DNA from: Perkinsus chesapeaki
Taxonomy: Eukaryota; Perkinsozoa; Perkinsida; Perkinsidae
Direction: 5' to 3'
DNA length: 64,000 nt
NCBI GenBank assembly: GCA_013115145.1
Contig: JAAPAO010000136.1
Location: forward strand, 1 to 64,000
The position numbers and the translations under genes were made by a program. Under the pieces are notes generated by a model. That model was not told the DNA's origin. It did no database searches and was given only the letters and a program-made list of their open reading frames with translations. How positions within the stretch are numbered: the first letter of the stretch is position 1; each line of letters opens with the position of its first letter. This document shows, piece after piece, positions 13,471 to 26,814 of this stretch.

Positions 13471-16400
13471 CTAATATCTGCAATATCCGAGAGCCTTGCC
13501 AAGAACGGAGTCTTCCGGTATGCGGAATATCATCCCGCCATCCTCCACGCCTGCTCGTATCGTCCTAATCTGATTATACGCCGCATCTGCGTCTACATCC
13601 CTCGCTTTGTTCAGCTTTGAGAATGAGACAAGGTAGTCGACGAGGGTAAGCCGGCATAAATCCTTCGTGTCGAGTGTCCCGTCCTGGAAAGAACCAAGCG
13701 TGAAGTGAGGGGCAATTCGTTTCGAAAGTTGTTTGATAGCTCCGTCATCTGTAATGATTGAACTGAAGTGAGGATGATGCTCAGGAGTGCCGCAGGAGCA
13801 AGTGAGGAATTACTCTCCATTTCTTATCGAATAAATGGTAAAATCGGCCCCGAGTGTTAAGGAATGCTTCGGCTCGTCTTCTCCAGATTCTCTGGTCAAC
13901 AAAGTTGCAAGTGTGCATGCACCACCATCACTTGGCTGAAGAGGTACAGTAAGAACGACATGAGCAGTTCGCAGCCCCTCACCTCCCACGCCATCGTTCT
14001 CCCATTACGGCCAGAATCTTTGTTGTCCTTCAACCACCGTTGGTCACGAATCAACCCACTGGACTTGATGATAAAACCAGATAAACTAGACTCATCAACA
14101 ACATATTCGTTTCCCATTTTTCGCCATTTCTTCTCCCTAACTTCCGCTTCAATTTTCTGGGATACGCGTTTAGTAAGACCAGCGTTGCCGGAATCACGGC
14201 GAGACATCCAAGATCTGACCAGTACATCTTGAAGCCTTTCACCGCACTTTAACGTTCTAGTATTCTTGGCGATTGGAGGGTTTTGAGCTTCCAGCCTCGA
14301 GCTTATTTCACGGTGAAGCAACCTGCGATGATGAGGTCAACATAGGGCCTCATTGAAAGCTTTGCAGTGGGCTGTCAGCATCACTTACACTTTAATCGGT
14401 GTGGCTGTCGTGCTCCCGGAGATCACAACGCCGCCTGTCGCGGTAGAGGTAAACTTATATACCCGTGCAAGGGAATCTGCCTCCGCTTTAATATTGCAAT
14501 CTTGTTCCTGATGAGAATGAGATATGATAAGAAGGTGATGGATCGTCCTCACCGATTCCATAGCAACCTCATATATGTTTTTCAGCGAGCTGGAAATGAC
14601 ACCTCCATCATTTTGGACATGAAATCTAACTTCATTGTCGCCGTCTGGAGTAGCAACGCCCGCAGTAGTAGAGGCCTCGGGAGCAGGAGTCTTCAGAAGT
14701 CCTAGGCTCTCTAGCATAGTCTCATCATCATCATCCTCATTCGTGGCAGCAGTCAAGTACAAAAGAAGAGCGCGCTTGCAGAACTCGACCTTCGGGGAAT
14801 CTTTTAGTGGCTCCTGCTGCCAACTTGACAGGCGTGAGACTTCTTCAAATCGACCAAGTATAAAGTCCGAAAATTTCTCGCTTCCTCGACCGGTACTGAA
14901 ACGTGACAGGCAGATGTGACTCGTTAGGGAACTTTTGCTACTATTCTGGGCCGGTGATTTCTTGAATACCGAAGTGCGATGCTAGTTTCAGAGCAACCTG
15001 ACCTTTGCCTTTCGTCCGCCCTGCCTGCATTTCTATACTGCATGCCGATGAACCCTGAAGATGTATGACAGATTATGATGTGTTGTACGGTCGCTCCATC
15101 TCACCGATCTGGCCCGAGCTCCCCAATTCGTCGAAGAGAACGACGGGACGATGACGCTGCCGTCTGCTGCTGTCTCGGCGACCGTCCAGGAGATTTCGCT
15201 CTGTCGTTCCGCCACAGTCTTCTCTAGGATGTCCCAAGCAAGTGTTGAAGGCGCCAGAAGATATACTGATAGCTCCGGTATCGGCTTGGACCAGGAGGAT
15301 TCATCTTTCATCTCGGTCTCAATATATTCCTTTAACATCGACCTCAGGATCTCCATTGCTCGATTGGTTGTCTTTGGACGATTCTGCCATTCTTTCAACA
15401 GAAAATCGCCAAGGTATTTCTGGCAGGTTGAAAGTTCCGAGGGGGTGCTCTCGATATCGACATCCGGTGTGGAAGATGTTTCGTCGTCTGGCGAGTCTTT
15501 CCTGATAGCAATCAGAGCAACGTCCTGTCAGTTACGGCCTGCTGTATCGTTACTGAATTATGTGGAGGGATATGCTCATTTCGCCAGTTCGCTGGCCATC
15601 TTTAAGATTCATAATACGACAAACTCTTTCCCTTGTCTAAAAGTATTAATGATGAAATCCATGACTCAATCTAACACTACTGGCAGGGCAATTCCCCAAA
15701 GTGGGTCGTCTTGAGCATATCTCATCAACTTAGCATACATTTTCGGTACAAGCTGCTCTCCAAGCGATATCTTTGTCAAGTCCAGATGGACATAGACCCC
15801 AGCTCTTTCATAGCGCTCCTGAGGTTTCCGTACATCAGAGCTCGATAGGATTTTTGGCAGAGGTGTCTCTGCCTCTACTAGCCCCTTGTTGGGTGGCAGG
15901 CTGAGCTGGGTGTACCAAACATAGCATGCGATAGACAGCAAACATTTATCTTCTTTCGTGCCCTCTACCCTCCTTTTCAAAAACTTAACACATCGCTCTG
16001 GTGCATCGGCATATTCTTTCTCCCTTCCTTCCGGGTCCCTTCTATTCATATTAATAGGATACACGTCATTTCTGATAGAAAAACCGGTTTTTAACATGAA
16101 AAGTGGGGTTTTTAGATACAGCGTATAATAACACCGCCCCCATAGCCTTCCAACATGGAAGAGCTTCTCCATGTTATATGTGCTCAGCGGAGACTTTTGT
16201 AAATGTCTAAGAGGTGGTATCATTTGCTCGTCTCATATGACCCTGCGAGAACTTTTTGTGGTTTCCAAGCTTTTGAGCGATTCCAGGCATACTACTTCAC
16301 AGATCTCAACAAGAGCTTTACGTTCGTAAATATAACAATATTATGAAACTCACCCACAGCGAATCGTTATGAGGGCGGCGGCGGCAGAGGAGCTAGTTTA

Positions 16401-18524
16401 TTTTAAGCGTCCCGTACTATCAAATAAAGCCTTTTAGAGAAGATCTCAGAGGCGTACACTAGTCGATCGGTAGAAATGTACTGAAGCGTCTAACTTACTC
16501 GCCATCGGTTATCATATGTATTTGGGCTAGTCCTTCCGAAGAATACGAATCCTTCATCTCAAAATAATAACTTTTATCATTTGATTCCCAAGTTGCTCGA
16601 CAAGGCATATCCTTACAAGACATAATATAACAATTCAATTACTTTTTAGACTCACCTTCCTTTCTTTAACTGCATTTTCAAGTTCGAGTAAAGCTTCACC
16701 AAGATCGGATCTTTCGTCCACTCTAAAGCTTTTACGATTCTGTTGGCCTTCATCATGTTGTCTGTCTTCCCAATAAATCACTTTGTCCATTTCTTTTCCA
16801 TCCAAATCTTCATAAGATTTTCCCATAACTTCATTTGCATATTTAAGTATTGCACGAAGATGATCAAATATAGCCATACGGCAGAGGGTAACATCATCAT
16901 GTAATGAGGAAGGGTTAATAGAAGATGGTTGGAAATAATGCATCAAATCAATCCTCAGTTTGTTAGGATATTCAACAAACGAATTATCACCAAACCTACG
17001 AGGACAAGTGTGTGTTACGATAGTAATGGTTACGTAACTACCCAAGTCGTTGAACTTTATGTATTGTAAAATCCTGGTCAAGTTGTAACTCAAGAAGGCC
17101 AAACTGACGGAGTTTGCTTCTTTGCTCGCCCATTTGTGATATCTCACATAACACTGGGTCCTGAGCATGTTTATTAAACAGTGAGAAGTCTTTTGCTTAC
17201 CCTCGAAGGTGGCGCTAAAACATCTAACCTTAACAGGAACTTTTCGGAGTTTCTTTCCATCAAAGAGATCAACTGACTTCCTAGGAAGGATCCATGCTCA
17301 GCCACATATACGCTTTTCTCAAGGGTAACTGAGCTCGCGAGATCTGCTTTCATTCTCGCACCAATAAAGCTCGTCAGCTTCTTCGTCATGTGTCTTTGGG
17401 ATAAGTCGGTTATAGTGGGGAGCAGATCGCCAAGCTCATGGTAGCAGCTCTTCCACTTCCTGGTTTTACGTTGAACATTCTGGATGAGTGTGTGGTAAGA
17501 GTGCCTGAAAGAACCCTCAATCGTGAAGAAGAGCTCTGACTCAGCTCCACCGTACTCGCGCTCTCCCTGCATGTCCTGAAGATAGCTGGTAATTGCACCG
17601 AGCAAGACATCTCCTTTTTGGTTGAGGAATATCTGATAGTTATGTTGGTCATCCCCACTTTTGACAATTGTCCCTAAAGTGCATTTAGAATCCTAAACAT
17701 GAATAAGCTCGACAATATAATAATGTTATAATTACAGTAAAGTATTCCACACCAGTTGTTGGTTCAAGTGCCACCATATATCCTATAAGCTCACTCAACC
17801 CTATCACTGCTGCTTCCATGGTAGTAGACTGTGGGATTTGGAAGCCTCCCTTACGGTCTTCCTTCAGTTCTAGTATCGTACTGATTTCATCAAGTACATC
17901 CCCAAATGGCCCTCCAGCTCCCAGTGCTGAAGCTGAGGTGCTCGGAGAAGATCCATCTTCGGAGTTAACCAACCGTCTTTTACTCGATGACGATGGCGAG
18001 GCAGCGTATGATGCTTCCTGTACGTCGACATCTGCTTTCAGTAGTTTTCTGATCTCTCCGTTCGCCCTATTCGAAGTCCTCCACAAGTATCCAGCTTTGA
18101 GATGAGAAGCCATGCTTTGTAAGCACTCGGCCTTAGCGAGCGATTTAGGACTGCCCTCCCCGGTAGTGGGTGATAGCTCGAGGATAACTCTTTGAATCTC
18201 ATTAAAGGCGACCGATGGGCCAGTCGGCCGCATACGGTAGCTGAGCCTGAATAGGGCAGCCGGGGCGTGATATGAAAAACATTGTGAATGTTACTGGCTG
18301 TTGGTGTAGAAATCCAATTCAAATGTTCCCACACCTTCCTCAAAGTCAAAGAGATACTCCTTTTCAATAACTTTATATTTAGCTGTGCACTTCTTAACCT
18401 TTTTATTGCCAATCTGAGTAATAACAATTCATTCAAGATTAATTGTGATAATTGTTACCATTCGAGAAGTTGATAATACCTCGACACCCAATGCCAGTAA
18501 TATTAAATGACAAGTGTACAACAT
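13471..18524 (-). CDS. Secreted modular protein, array member A (eight modules, approximate exons)
   Basis: The gene starts at 18524 with a signal peptide (MLYTCHLILLALGVE), and an intron of about 80 nt follows directly. Eight related modules run down the gene, at about 18110-17685, 17605-17174, 17168-16635, 16223-15666, 15398-15033, 14762-14385, 14321-13896 and 13820-13471. A typical unit has a beta-rich half with Cys and alternating hydrophobics, then a helical half with C-x3-L-x2-YL, a charged linker, an aromatic-x-V/I strand and S-x-LG-x-x-L. The last module ends SVLGKALGYCRY-stop at 13471. No known domain is recognised. The second module-linker carries a Ser-rich stretch. Member B is co-linear with it over all eight modules, and parts are almost identical at DNA level. 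Confidence 0.6.
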
Positions 18525-19440
18525 GGATTAAAAGGTAACAGCTATCATAAAGAATAACTTCCTATTGTCGAAGGGAGGGTTAAACACGAAGGACATCATC
18601 TTCATGATCGCCGCAGGTGTTTCACTGATGAAGAAGACGTATGGCGTAAGCTACAGTTTGGAAGATTTCTAAAGGAGATGATCAACATAAATCCCGCTTG
18701 AACATACATCATCGAATCAGCAGCAACAATAAACGAACAGAGGCTGTTTCTGGGATCCACTTTACGGGCCTCGAGACTGTGTTTACGCTGATGTAGTCTG
18801 CGTCAAGCTGCTAGGTATCCATCCTAGGTGTAAGTATATTTTGAACGGAATGAGGGCTCCACTGTAGGTAAGGTAACTTCTTCAGATTCGGTCCTGTGGA
18901 AAACCGACTGGTGAAGCCTTTAATGAATCTAATATCCTTCCTCCGCTGCGTAAGTTCCCGATCAGCTACAATGGTAACCGTAAAAAACTTGACGCTTGAC
19001 AGCATTAGAATTTCAACACTTCCTCTTAAATTGGGTAGCGATATTGATGAGATGGAGGACGCCAATAGCAGATGGCTTCTCAAGCCGGGCCCCCAAAATG
19101 TTTATACGGTAATATCTTCGTGCACATTCCCGAGCGGCCGTCACGAGGCTCGAATCGGCTATCTCTGACTCCTCTGTCCAATACTCTCTATTGTGAGCAA
19201 ACACTCTGTCGCCGATGCATCATCCACTAATGGCCAAGCCCACCGAGGTACCCAATGAATGCAGCCTGAGCATCAGCACCATCTTCGAATTCTATCAGCT
19301 TCTTAATGGCAATATCCATGCCTGGCCACGACACTTATCCAAGAGAAATATGATAACAAAAGCAGCACGAACACGAGGTGGTAAAAGTCTAATTGCAAAA
19401 GTTACCGGGACACGGTAAGCGGGTATCCACTATTGACAGT
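18525..19440 (-). pseudogene. Degraded or partial member of the secreted family
   Basis: On the minus strand near 19216-19320 a short stretch reads AQAAFIGYLGGLGH. This closely matches AKAAFIGYLSGFCH in gene C, so a family module is present. I could not assemble a complete gene: no clear signal peptide, and frames are broken around it. It may be a relic or a gene with exons I could not join. Confidence 0.4.
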
Positions 19441-19821
19441 CACATTTTGAATGGACAAAGGGCAACGTCCCTTTCCCGAATATGGATGGTTCGAGGAGTG
19501 AGGTGACTACACTGAAGTCTCTGTTAAAGTCAAAGTTTGAGCGCTTGTGCTCTTTAACAGCCCAGTGCTCTTTATGATATTGAAAGTAGCGAGAGGAGGT
19601 TGAAGGATCAGACCGCCTAGCATCAATCTTCGGATATAGCCCAGCTCTCCGCGAAAGCCGCTGCTTTCACTGAATCTTCGAACTGCCGAACAGACTTCAG
19701 CGAAGCGTCTCCGCAATTTGATAACAAAAGTTAAAACAGTTGAACTCCTGTTGTATCACATCTCAAGACCTTGAAGTGGAATAGCCCGCTGCAGGTTAAA
19801 AGACTTCCTAAGCAGCGCATA

Positions 19822-20181
19822 CACTGGCAATTACAGTATAACATACATCACACTGGCAATTACAGTATAACATACATCACACTGGCAATTACAGTATAAC
19901 ATACATCACACTGGCAATTACAGTATAACATACATCACACTGGCAATTACAGTATAACATACATCACACTGGCAATTACAGTATAACATACATCACACTG
20001 GCAATTACAGTNNNNNNNNNNNNNNNNNNNNNNNNNNNNNNNNNNNNNNNNNNNNNNNNNNNNNNNNNNNNNNNNNNNNNNNNNNNNNNNNNNNNNNNNN
20101 NNNNNNNNNCTGGCAATTACAGTATAACATACATCACACTGGCAATTACAGTATAACATACATCACACTGGCAATTACAGT
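19822..20181. repeat. 29-bp tandem minisatellite interrupted by an assembly gap
   Basis: Head-to-tail, essentially identical 29-bp units containing CACTGGCAATTACAGTATAA. About six and a half copies precede the gap and two to three follow it. Units are directly adjacent, with no spacers. The true copy number is unknown because the array spans the gap. Confidence 0.95.
20012..20109. other. Assembly gap (98 N)
   Basis: Run of N inside the 29-bp minisatellite. Any apparent reading frame across it is meaningless. Confidence 0.99.
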
Positions 20182-20422
20182 AGATCAATGAAACAGCAGC
20201 ACGAACAAGGGAACAAGGAATATTTATAGGATCCACTTTAGCGGCTTTCAGATTATCTTTATGGTAATCCAATAGTAAAGAATTGACAACTCAACAATAA
20301 GGGATAGAAGCTTATCAAACCCCAGGGCGATCGACTATCACAAAAAGGGTACCACGCTTCAGCGCAGGATTGCTGTATACTCCCATTTTAGGAGTGTGCA
20401 ATAATAACAATTATCATCGGCA

Positions 20423-21137
20423 TCAACGCCTGTGCTCGAAAACACGGCCAGTATAAGACGAACGCTTCACTTCTTCAGAGCCCCTTGGTTTGAAGGACAA
20501 ACTGGTACCATTAACACAATGCCGTTCGTCTGTAGCATATCTGATAGAAAAAGCGTAGAAACAGTGCCTAGATACGAAGCCAAGCTCACCCCATGCCTTC
20601 GCCGCGGAACACATGGCCGAGATGTGAGCCACATTTAGAACAAAGTATTTCAATACGACCAGAACCATCAGTCTCCATACGTTCTGCAACAGCATCGTCG
20701 ATGTTAGTCCAATAACCCGGCCACCCACAACCGCAATCGAACTTATGACTCGAATCGTATCTGGTAGAGTAAGTGTAAGTCTCCGTATCATCGGTTATAT
20801 CTGAGCTATAGGCTGATTACAGTGGTGTATCACAAGCACCACAAAGATAAGTGCCATCAGCAAAGTTATCATCCCATCCACCTTTTGCCATAGTTATACC
20901 GCGAGGCTCGGTAGCAGCTTCCCTGAGGACCTAAGTTAATGCTATATTCATGATGAAAATTAACTCTTGTCATTGATGCACCTTGAATTGTGTAGGAGTG
21001 AGCCTCTCTTTGAAATAATCATCGCCTTTATCCAATGTACCATCAATTTGAAGAGAAGTCTTACTGCATGCTAGTCGACCGTTTACACTACTACTCATTG
21101 ATCGAATGGGGAAGAGTGAAAATAAACGCTTAAGCAT
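20423..21137 (-). CDS. Peptide methionine-(R)-S-oxide reductase MsrB
   Basis: Four exons (21137-20982, 20930-20821, 20760-20590 and 20540-20423) close at 184 aa. The core is diagnostic: LTPTQFKVLRE, YLCGAC (zinc), a FDCGCGWPGYW block in place of the usual FDSGTGWPSF, CSKCGSHLGHVF (zinc), and RHCVNGTSLSF with the catalytic Cys. MsrB reduces the R isomer of methionine sulfoxide in proteins, using thioredoxin. The Arg/Phe-rich N-terminus (MLKRLFSLFPIRS) could target mitochondria or another organelle. Later ATGs at 21161 (upstream) or 21098 are alternatives. The gene sits between members of the secreted array and is unrelated to them. Introns are 49-60 nt. Confidence 0.9.
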
Positions 21138-21515
21138 AAACTGACACGAATACTTGATCATGACATCATAGCCCTTTGCCAATTTACCTACTGATGGCTA
21201 CTAGATAGCACGCACACGCACACAACCGGAGTCGGCGTGCTCAACCGGCTGAAGCACCTCACTCATTGATGACATCAATTTCACCAGACATCTCCCTTGA
21301 CTTCGTGATTGAATACACAATACAAGAGAGATCTTGAATTGAGCTGATTACCCCTGACTTGGTCGTTTTCGAGAGGTACATTGTAAACTCAAAGCTAAGC
21401 TGAACAGTAACACAGCCATCTTAACATAAGCACATGTGTACGTACACCTTGGAGAGTTGTCTTCACTTATCCCAACAGTTAATAAAAACAACAGCAACAA
21501 TGAGAGCAATTCCAT
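21138..21515. other. Spacer between MsrB and array member B
   Basis: No gene recognised. It contains a short CA-rich stretch near 21210. Confidence 0.45.
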
Positions 21516-24500
21516 TTAGCTGGCCATTTCTGCAGTCATTTCTGCGAGACCTTTAAGTGCCTCGCCAAGGAGAGTAACCCCGGGAAGAAGGGTAAATACG
21601 ACCGAGTCATTCTCGATTTCCTCCTTCCTTGCTTTTCTGGCCTCCTCGTAAGATTTTGTAATATTTGGTAACTTACGAGGCGATTGTAGCATTTGGAAAG
21701 CAATAAGATATTCGCAGAGTGTCAGTCGACACACTTCATCGATTTCAGTCGCAAGCACTGGATGAATCTTGCTAAGATGAGGACCTAGACGGTTCCAAAC
21801 TGGGTTGATGAATTCCAGCTCGGTTATAACAGAACTAAAAGGAACAACATGTACAATGGGGATCGCACGGCAGCTTAGCACATCCACGCTTACTCGTCGC
21901 TCCTTATCGATAAAATCACGAGATCGCTCCGAAGTGTGAGTGAATACTTGGGGACTGTCCCACCTGGCTTTCTAGGCTCCGCCGATGCCATGGTACAGAG
22001 TCCACGATTCTCCTGAGTCATGGAGTTAGCGCGATCAAGACTCTTCCACTCACTTCAACCCAGTTCGATCCAGCATTCCGGCGAGCTTTCTCCTCCCTTA
22101 TCGCCGAGGCTCTGTCATGTGCCATTCCAACAGTCTTCATTATGAAATCAGACAATGTGTTCTTTCTAACGAGGGCTTCCCGCTTATCCGATGACTTCCA
22201 CTTTCCCTCCCCAATCTCTATCTGCATCTTCTGCACCACTCGAAGAAAAAGGTACACATTGACAATATGAATGGTCTCTCTCCATTTTTGTACAAGAGTG
22301 TCACGAAGCCTTGTGTGACACGTGAAGGAGGGAGTAGTAAAGCTGGTTGGTCGTCTAAAGTACCAAGATGAGAAAGCCCCCAAATGAATTAGTTATTTGC
22401 TTACATTTTCGCAAGCTCAATACTTCCTCGGTTCGTGGTGAGTACGACGATGCCAGAGGGAGTAGAGGTGAATACATACGTCTGAATGTAGGCGTTGCAT
22501 TCCCTTTTGATACTGCATTCTCGAACCTTGGCTCAAGATCTTACACCAGATAATGATGACCATTTACCTACCGATTCCATTGCAAGTTCATTCAGCCTTG
22601 TAAGTGAAGTAGATACGATACCACCATCATCAACAATATTCAACTTCACCGTCCCATCCTCGGAAGCTGTACTAGTTCGGAGCGCCCTCCAAGCAGCCTT
22701 ATCGAAAGGTTCCGCTTCAGCCGGGAGGAGCTTCTCCTCGTTGTAAATATTGAGGGCGGCACCCATATACCGTAGAAGACTGAGCTTGCATAACTCTACA
22801 AATGGAGCCTCCTTTGGTGTCTCTGAAGGAACGGTTATCTGCTGGTAGCTTTCTCCAAGGCGAGTGAAGAGATATTTCATGAATCTATCGCTCCCTCGAC
22901 CGGTACTAAGAAAAAGTTAACCGATAAGGAAAGCGACGGAAACATGTTTTACTATTCCGGCCCAGCGGTTTCCCGGATGACGAAGTCTGATGTCAAACTT
23001 AAAGTGAATGTCCGAGCCCGAGGATATCTAACTTCTACGCTGCAAGTCGACGATGCCTAAAGTAATAAAATGTGATGTGTCAAAGTAGACTTGATGTCAT
23101 CTTACCAGGCTCTTAGTGAGCGAAGTGTGCCAGTGTGTCAGAGAGAACTCACCGGTGAGGAGACTACCGTCACTGGCAGTCTCGGCAACTATCCAAGATT
23201 TCTCAGCGTCGTCCTCCACTAATGTGCTCAAAAGCCTCAAGGCAATCGCCGATGGTGTTATGAAATAGACTGAGCGGTCCACTACTGGTTTAAACCAGAT
23301 AGATGAATCTTTCATCTCAGCCGTTATATACTCCAGGAGCATCGGTTTCAGACTCGGTAGTGCAGCGCCTTTCATTTCGTTGGACAGACTGTGTTCCCAT
23401 GCCTTTAGCAAGTACTCGAGAAGATATCTCTGACAGAGATTGACATCAGATGCTTCGTCCTCGAACTCAAGGAAGGAGTCATCATCCCAATCACCATCCT
23501 CGTGAAGGACTGAATCACCACCCTTCCCCGAGCCGGCTACTCTGAGCGATGATACATCGATGACGAACGGAGTAATAATTACTCTAAAGACAAAACGAGT
23601 TCACTGATTTGGATGCTATTGGCTTCCTTCAAGGCCGCAATGCGACACGATCTTTCAAGTGCCTGCACACGGTGATAGGTCTAGTGGTAGCTTGAAGATA
23701 TTACTGGCAACGATATCGCCCAGTATGGATTATCTTGTGCGTTTTTCAACAGTTTGGAATGCATAGTCGGTATCGTGCTTTGCCAGACCAACATGTTCGT
23801 TGAGTCGAGACCAACGGCCCCTTCGCTATATTTGTGATCCCGTGAAGTGTATGAGCTCTTAAGGGCTTCGAACACGCTCGGCAGACTCTTCTCCGCCACT
23901 ACCAGTCTGTGGTCACTCCGAGGCGCATCAGTTTGAAAATAGAAAAGATAACATGCGATAGAAAGAATGCATTTCTCGTCTTCGGTGGTTATCTTTATCG
24001 TCTTAGCAAACTGTTGGCAGCGAGCCAATACGTCAGAGTATCTTGGTAGCCTCGTCAAACCTCTTCTGTCAGCCATGAAAGGATAGACATCGGTTCTGAT
24101 GGAAAAAGGATCTTCTACGCGTCGGTGAGCGCGGAAGGCCGAGTTATCAAAAATACGAATATGATGGTACTACTACTGCAGGACTACTGATGAAGCGTCT
24201 AACTTACTCGCCATCGGTTATCATATGTATTTGGGCTAGTCCTTCCGGAGAATACGAATCCTTCATCTCAAAATAATAACTTTTATCATTTGATTCCCAA
24301 GTTGCTCGACAAGGCATATCCTTACAAGACATAATATAACAATTCAATTACTTTTTAAACTCACCTTCCTTTCTTTAACTGCATTTTCAAGTTCGAGTAA
24401 AGCTTTACCAAGATCGGATCTTTCGTCCACTCTAAAGCTTTTACGATTCTGTTGGCCTTCATCATGTTGTCTGTCTTCCCAATAAATCACTTTGTCCATT

Positions 24501-26814
24501 TCTTTTCCATCCAAATCTTTATAAGATTTTCCCATAACTTCATTTGCGTATTTGAGTATTGCACGAAGATGATCAAATATAGCCATACGGCAGAGGGTAA
24601 CATCATCATGTAATGAGGAAGGGTTAATAGGAGATGGTTGGAAATAATGCATCAAATCAATCCCCAGTTTGTTAGGATATTCAATAAATGAATTATCACC
24701 AACCCTACAGAAATAGGTATGTGTTACGATAGTAATGGTTACGTAACTACCCAAATCGTTGAACTTTATGTATTTTAAAATCCTGGTCAAGTTGTAACTC
24801 AAGTTTGCTCTCTTCGTTGCCCATCTGTGATATCTCACATAATACTGGATCCTGAGCATGTTCATAATACAATACTAATGCTTCATTTCCCTACCCTTGG
24901 GGGCGGTGTTATAACGTTCGACATAGGCAAGTCGTCGAAGTTAATCCTCATAAGGGTTACCAGCTGCTCCCCCAGGAAAGATTCGCTCTCCACCATGAAT
25001 ACGTTCAGGTCGGATGCGGGTAAGCTGCTGATGTCCGTTCTCGTCTTGGCGCCAATAAGACCCATCAACTTCCGTGTCATGTACTGTTGAGAGAGCTCCA
25101 TAGCTGCGACTATGCTGTCCATTAGCTCTCTTTTGCAACTTTTCTTTTTCTTCTTCCGACGTGAAGTATTCTCGGCGTGCTTGAGGGTATGGGAGAAAGC
25201 CCTGAGAGAGGGCACTTGGTTGTCGACAAGGATTCCGACAAAGCAACTGTACGGGCTTAGAAGGTTGCGCCTTACTCGGCTTGGGAGTTCTGAACGGATC
25301 TGGTAATTGCACCGAGCAAGACATCTCCTTGTTGGTTGAGGAATATCTGATAGTTATGTTGGTCATCCCCACTTTTGACAATTGTCCCTAAAGTGCATTT
25401 AGAATCCTAAACATGAATAAGCTCGACTATATAATAATGTTATCATTACAGTAAAGTATTCCACACCAGTTGTTGGTTCAAGTGCCACCATATATCCTAT
25501 AAGCTCACTCAACCCTATCACTGCTGCTTCCATGGTAGTAGACTGTGGGATTTGGAAGCCTCCCTTACGGTCTTCCTTCAGTTCTAGTATTGTATTAAAT
25601 TCGTGTTCCGTCGACGGAACCGAGAGTAACGAGTATGATGATTTCGATGATAGGGACGAAGATGATGATGATCTTTGTAAGGAAGGGGAGGATGATCTTC
25701 GTGAGGCTTGGGAGGATGACATGCGCGATGATGATGATGATGATCTTTGTAAGGAAGGGGAGGATGATCTTCGTGAGGCGGGGGAGGATGACATGCGCGA
25801 TGATGATGATGATGATGACTGCAGTGATTCTTGGGATATTCCATCTCCTTTTATTAACTCCTTAATTTCCTCATTCACAGGTAAAGCCTTCCAATAGTAT
25901 CCAGTGGTAATATGGATCAGTATGGCCTGTAAACACCTGTTTCTTGGTGACTTAGGATTATCCTCCAAATCCATGGGCCAGACCGCATTGACAAGTTCTT
26001 TAATCTTGCTAAGAATGGCTGAGAAGCCCTTCATCACGCGGTAGTTGATTCTGAACAAGTCATTACCCGATCCAGTTGACAGTGGATCGTGGGACTCCAT
26101 CTTAAAATATATGTTACTATCAACGTTTACCGATGAATACGACACCAATTTAAGTACATACAGTCTCGTCACAAAATTGTCCCGCGCCGATCTGAATAGG
26201 TTTCTGATAGGGTACTGTATAAAAATAAAGTTGGTACTAGCAATCAACCACAAATTTCCAGCCCAACACAGAGGTGTAGAACTCATCATCCCGCGACCTC
26301 TGACTTCCGAGATATCCAGTTTTAGGGAAGCTAACGCCCGCCAAACTTTTACCTTGGAATTTTTCATGTTCATTTGAGAACACCAAAAATTCATTATTTT
26401 GCCCTATCGAAAACCTATTCACCGGGACAATTCTTTGCCAGACTGTATCATAGGGGGCGCTCAGTAATATACTGTATCTTACACGAATATGCGGCGCGCA
26501 AGAATGAACTGCAGCTAACGTGCGACCTCAAAACGGCCACTCAAAAGAAACTAGTGCTTATAAATGATTGAAACAAAATCTTACTGGCTGTTGGTGTGGG
26601 AATCCAATTCAAATGTTCCCACACCTTCCTTAAATTCAAAGAGGTACTCCTTTCCCATAACTTTATATTTAGCTGTGCACTTCTTAACCTTTTTATTGCC
26701 AATCTGAGTAATAACAATTCATTCAAGACTAACTGTGATAATTGTTACCATTCGAGAAGTTGATAATACCTCGACACCCAATGCCAGTAATATTAGGTGA
26801 CAAGTGTACAACAT
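21516..26814 (-). CDS. Secreted modular protein, array member B (eight modules, approximate exons)
   Basis: The gene starts at 26814 with the same signal-peptide sequence as member A (MLYTCHLILLALGVE). Eight modules are co-linear with A, at about 26394-25399, 25381-24883, 24865-24344, 24076-23681, 23411-23097, 22880-22533, 22383-22018 and 21887-21516. The 5' exons, the first-module helix and the third module are almost identical to A in DNA. The second, fourth and later modules are clearly diverged. The first module carries an inserted Ser/Arg-rich tract made of two copies of a 72-bp unit (25636-25830), absent from A. The C-terminus reads LLGEALKGLAEM. Function is unknown; a secretory or surface location is inferred from the signal peptide. 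Confidence 0.6.
25636..25830 (-). repeat. Ser/Arg-coding tandem repeat in member B
   Basis: Two near-perfect copies of a 72-bp unit flanked by GAT/ATC trinucleotide runs. In the coding (minus) sense they give SSSSSRMSSS- and RRSSSPSLQR-type segments. Gene A has only a short Ser-rich linker at this place. Confidence 0.8.

Noticed and set aside
19822-20181. Possible CRISPR array (repeats of 29 bp)
   Set aside because: Units are directly adjacent with no spacers and the genome is eukaryotic; it is a minisatellite.
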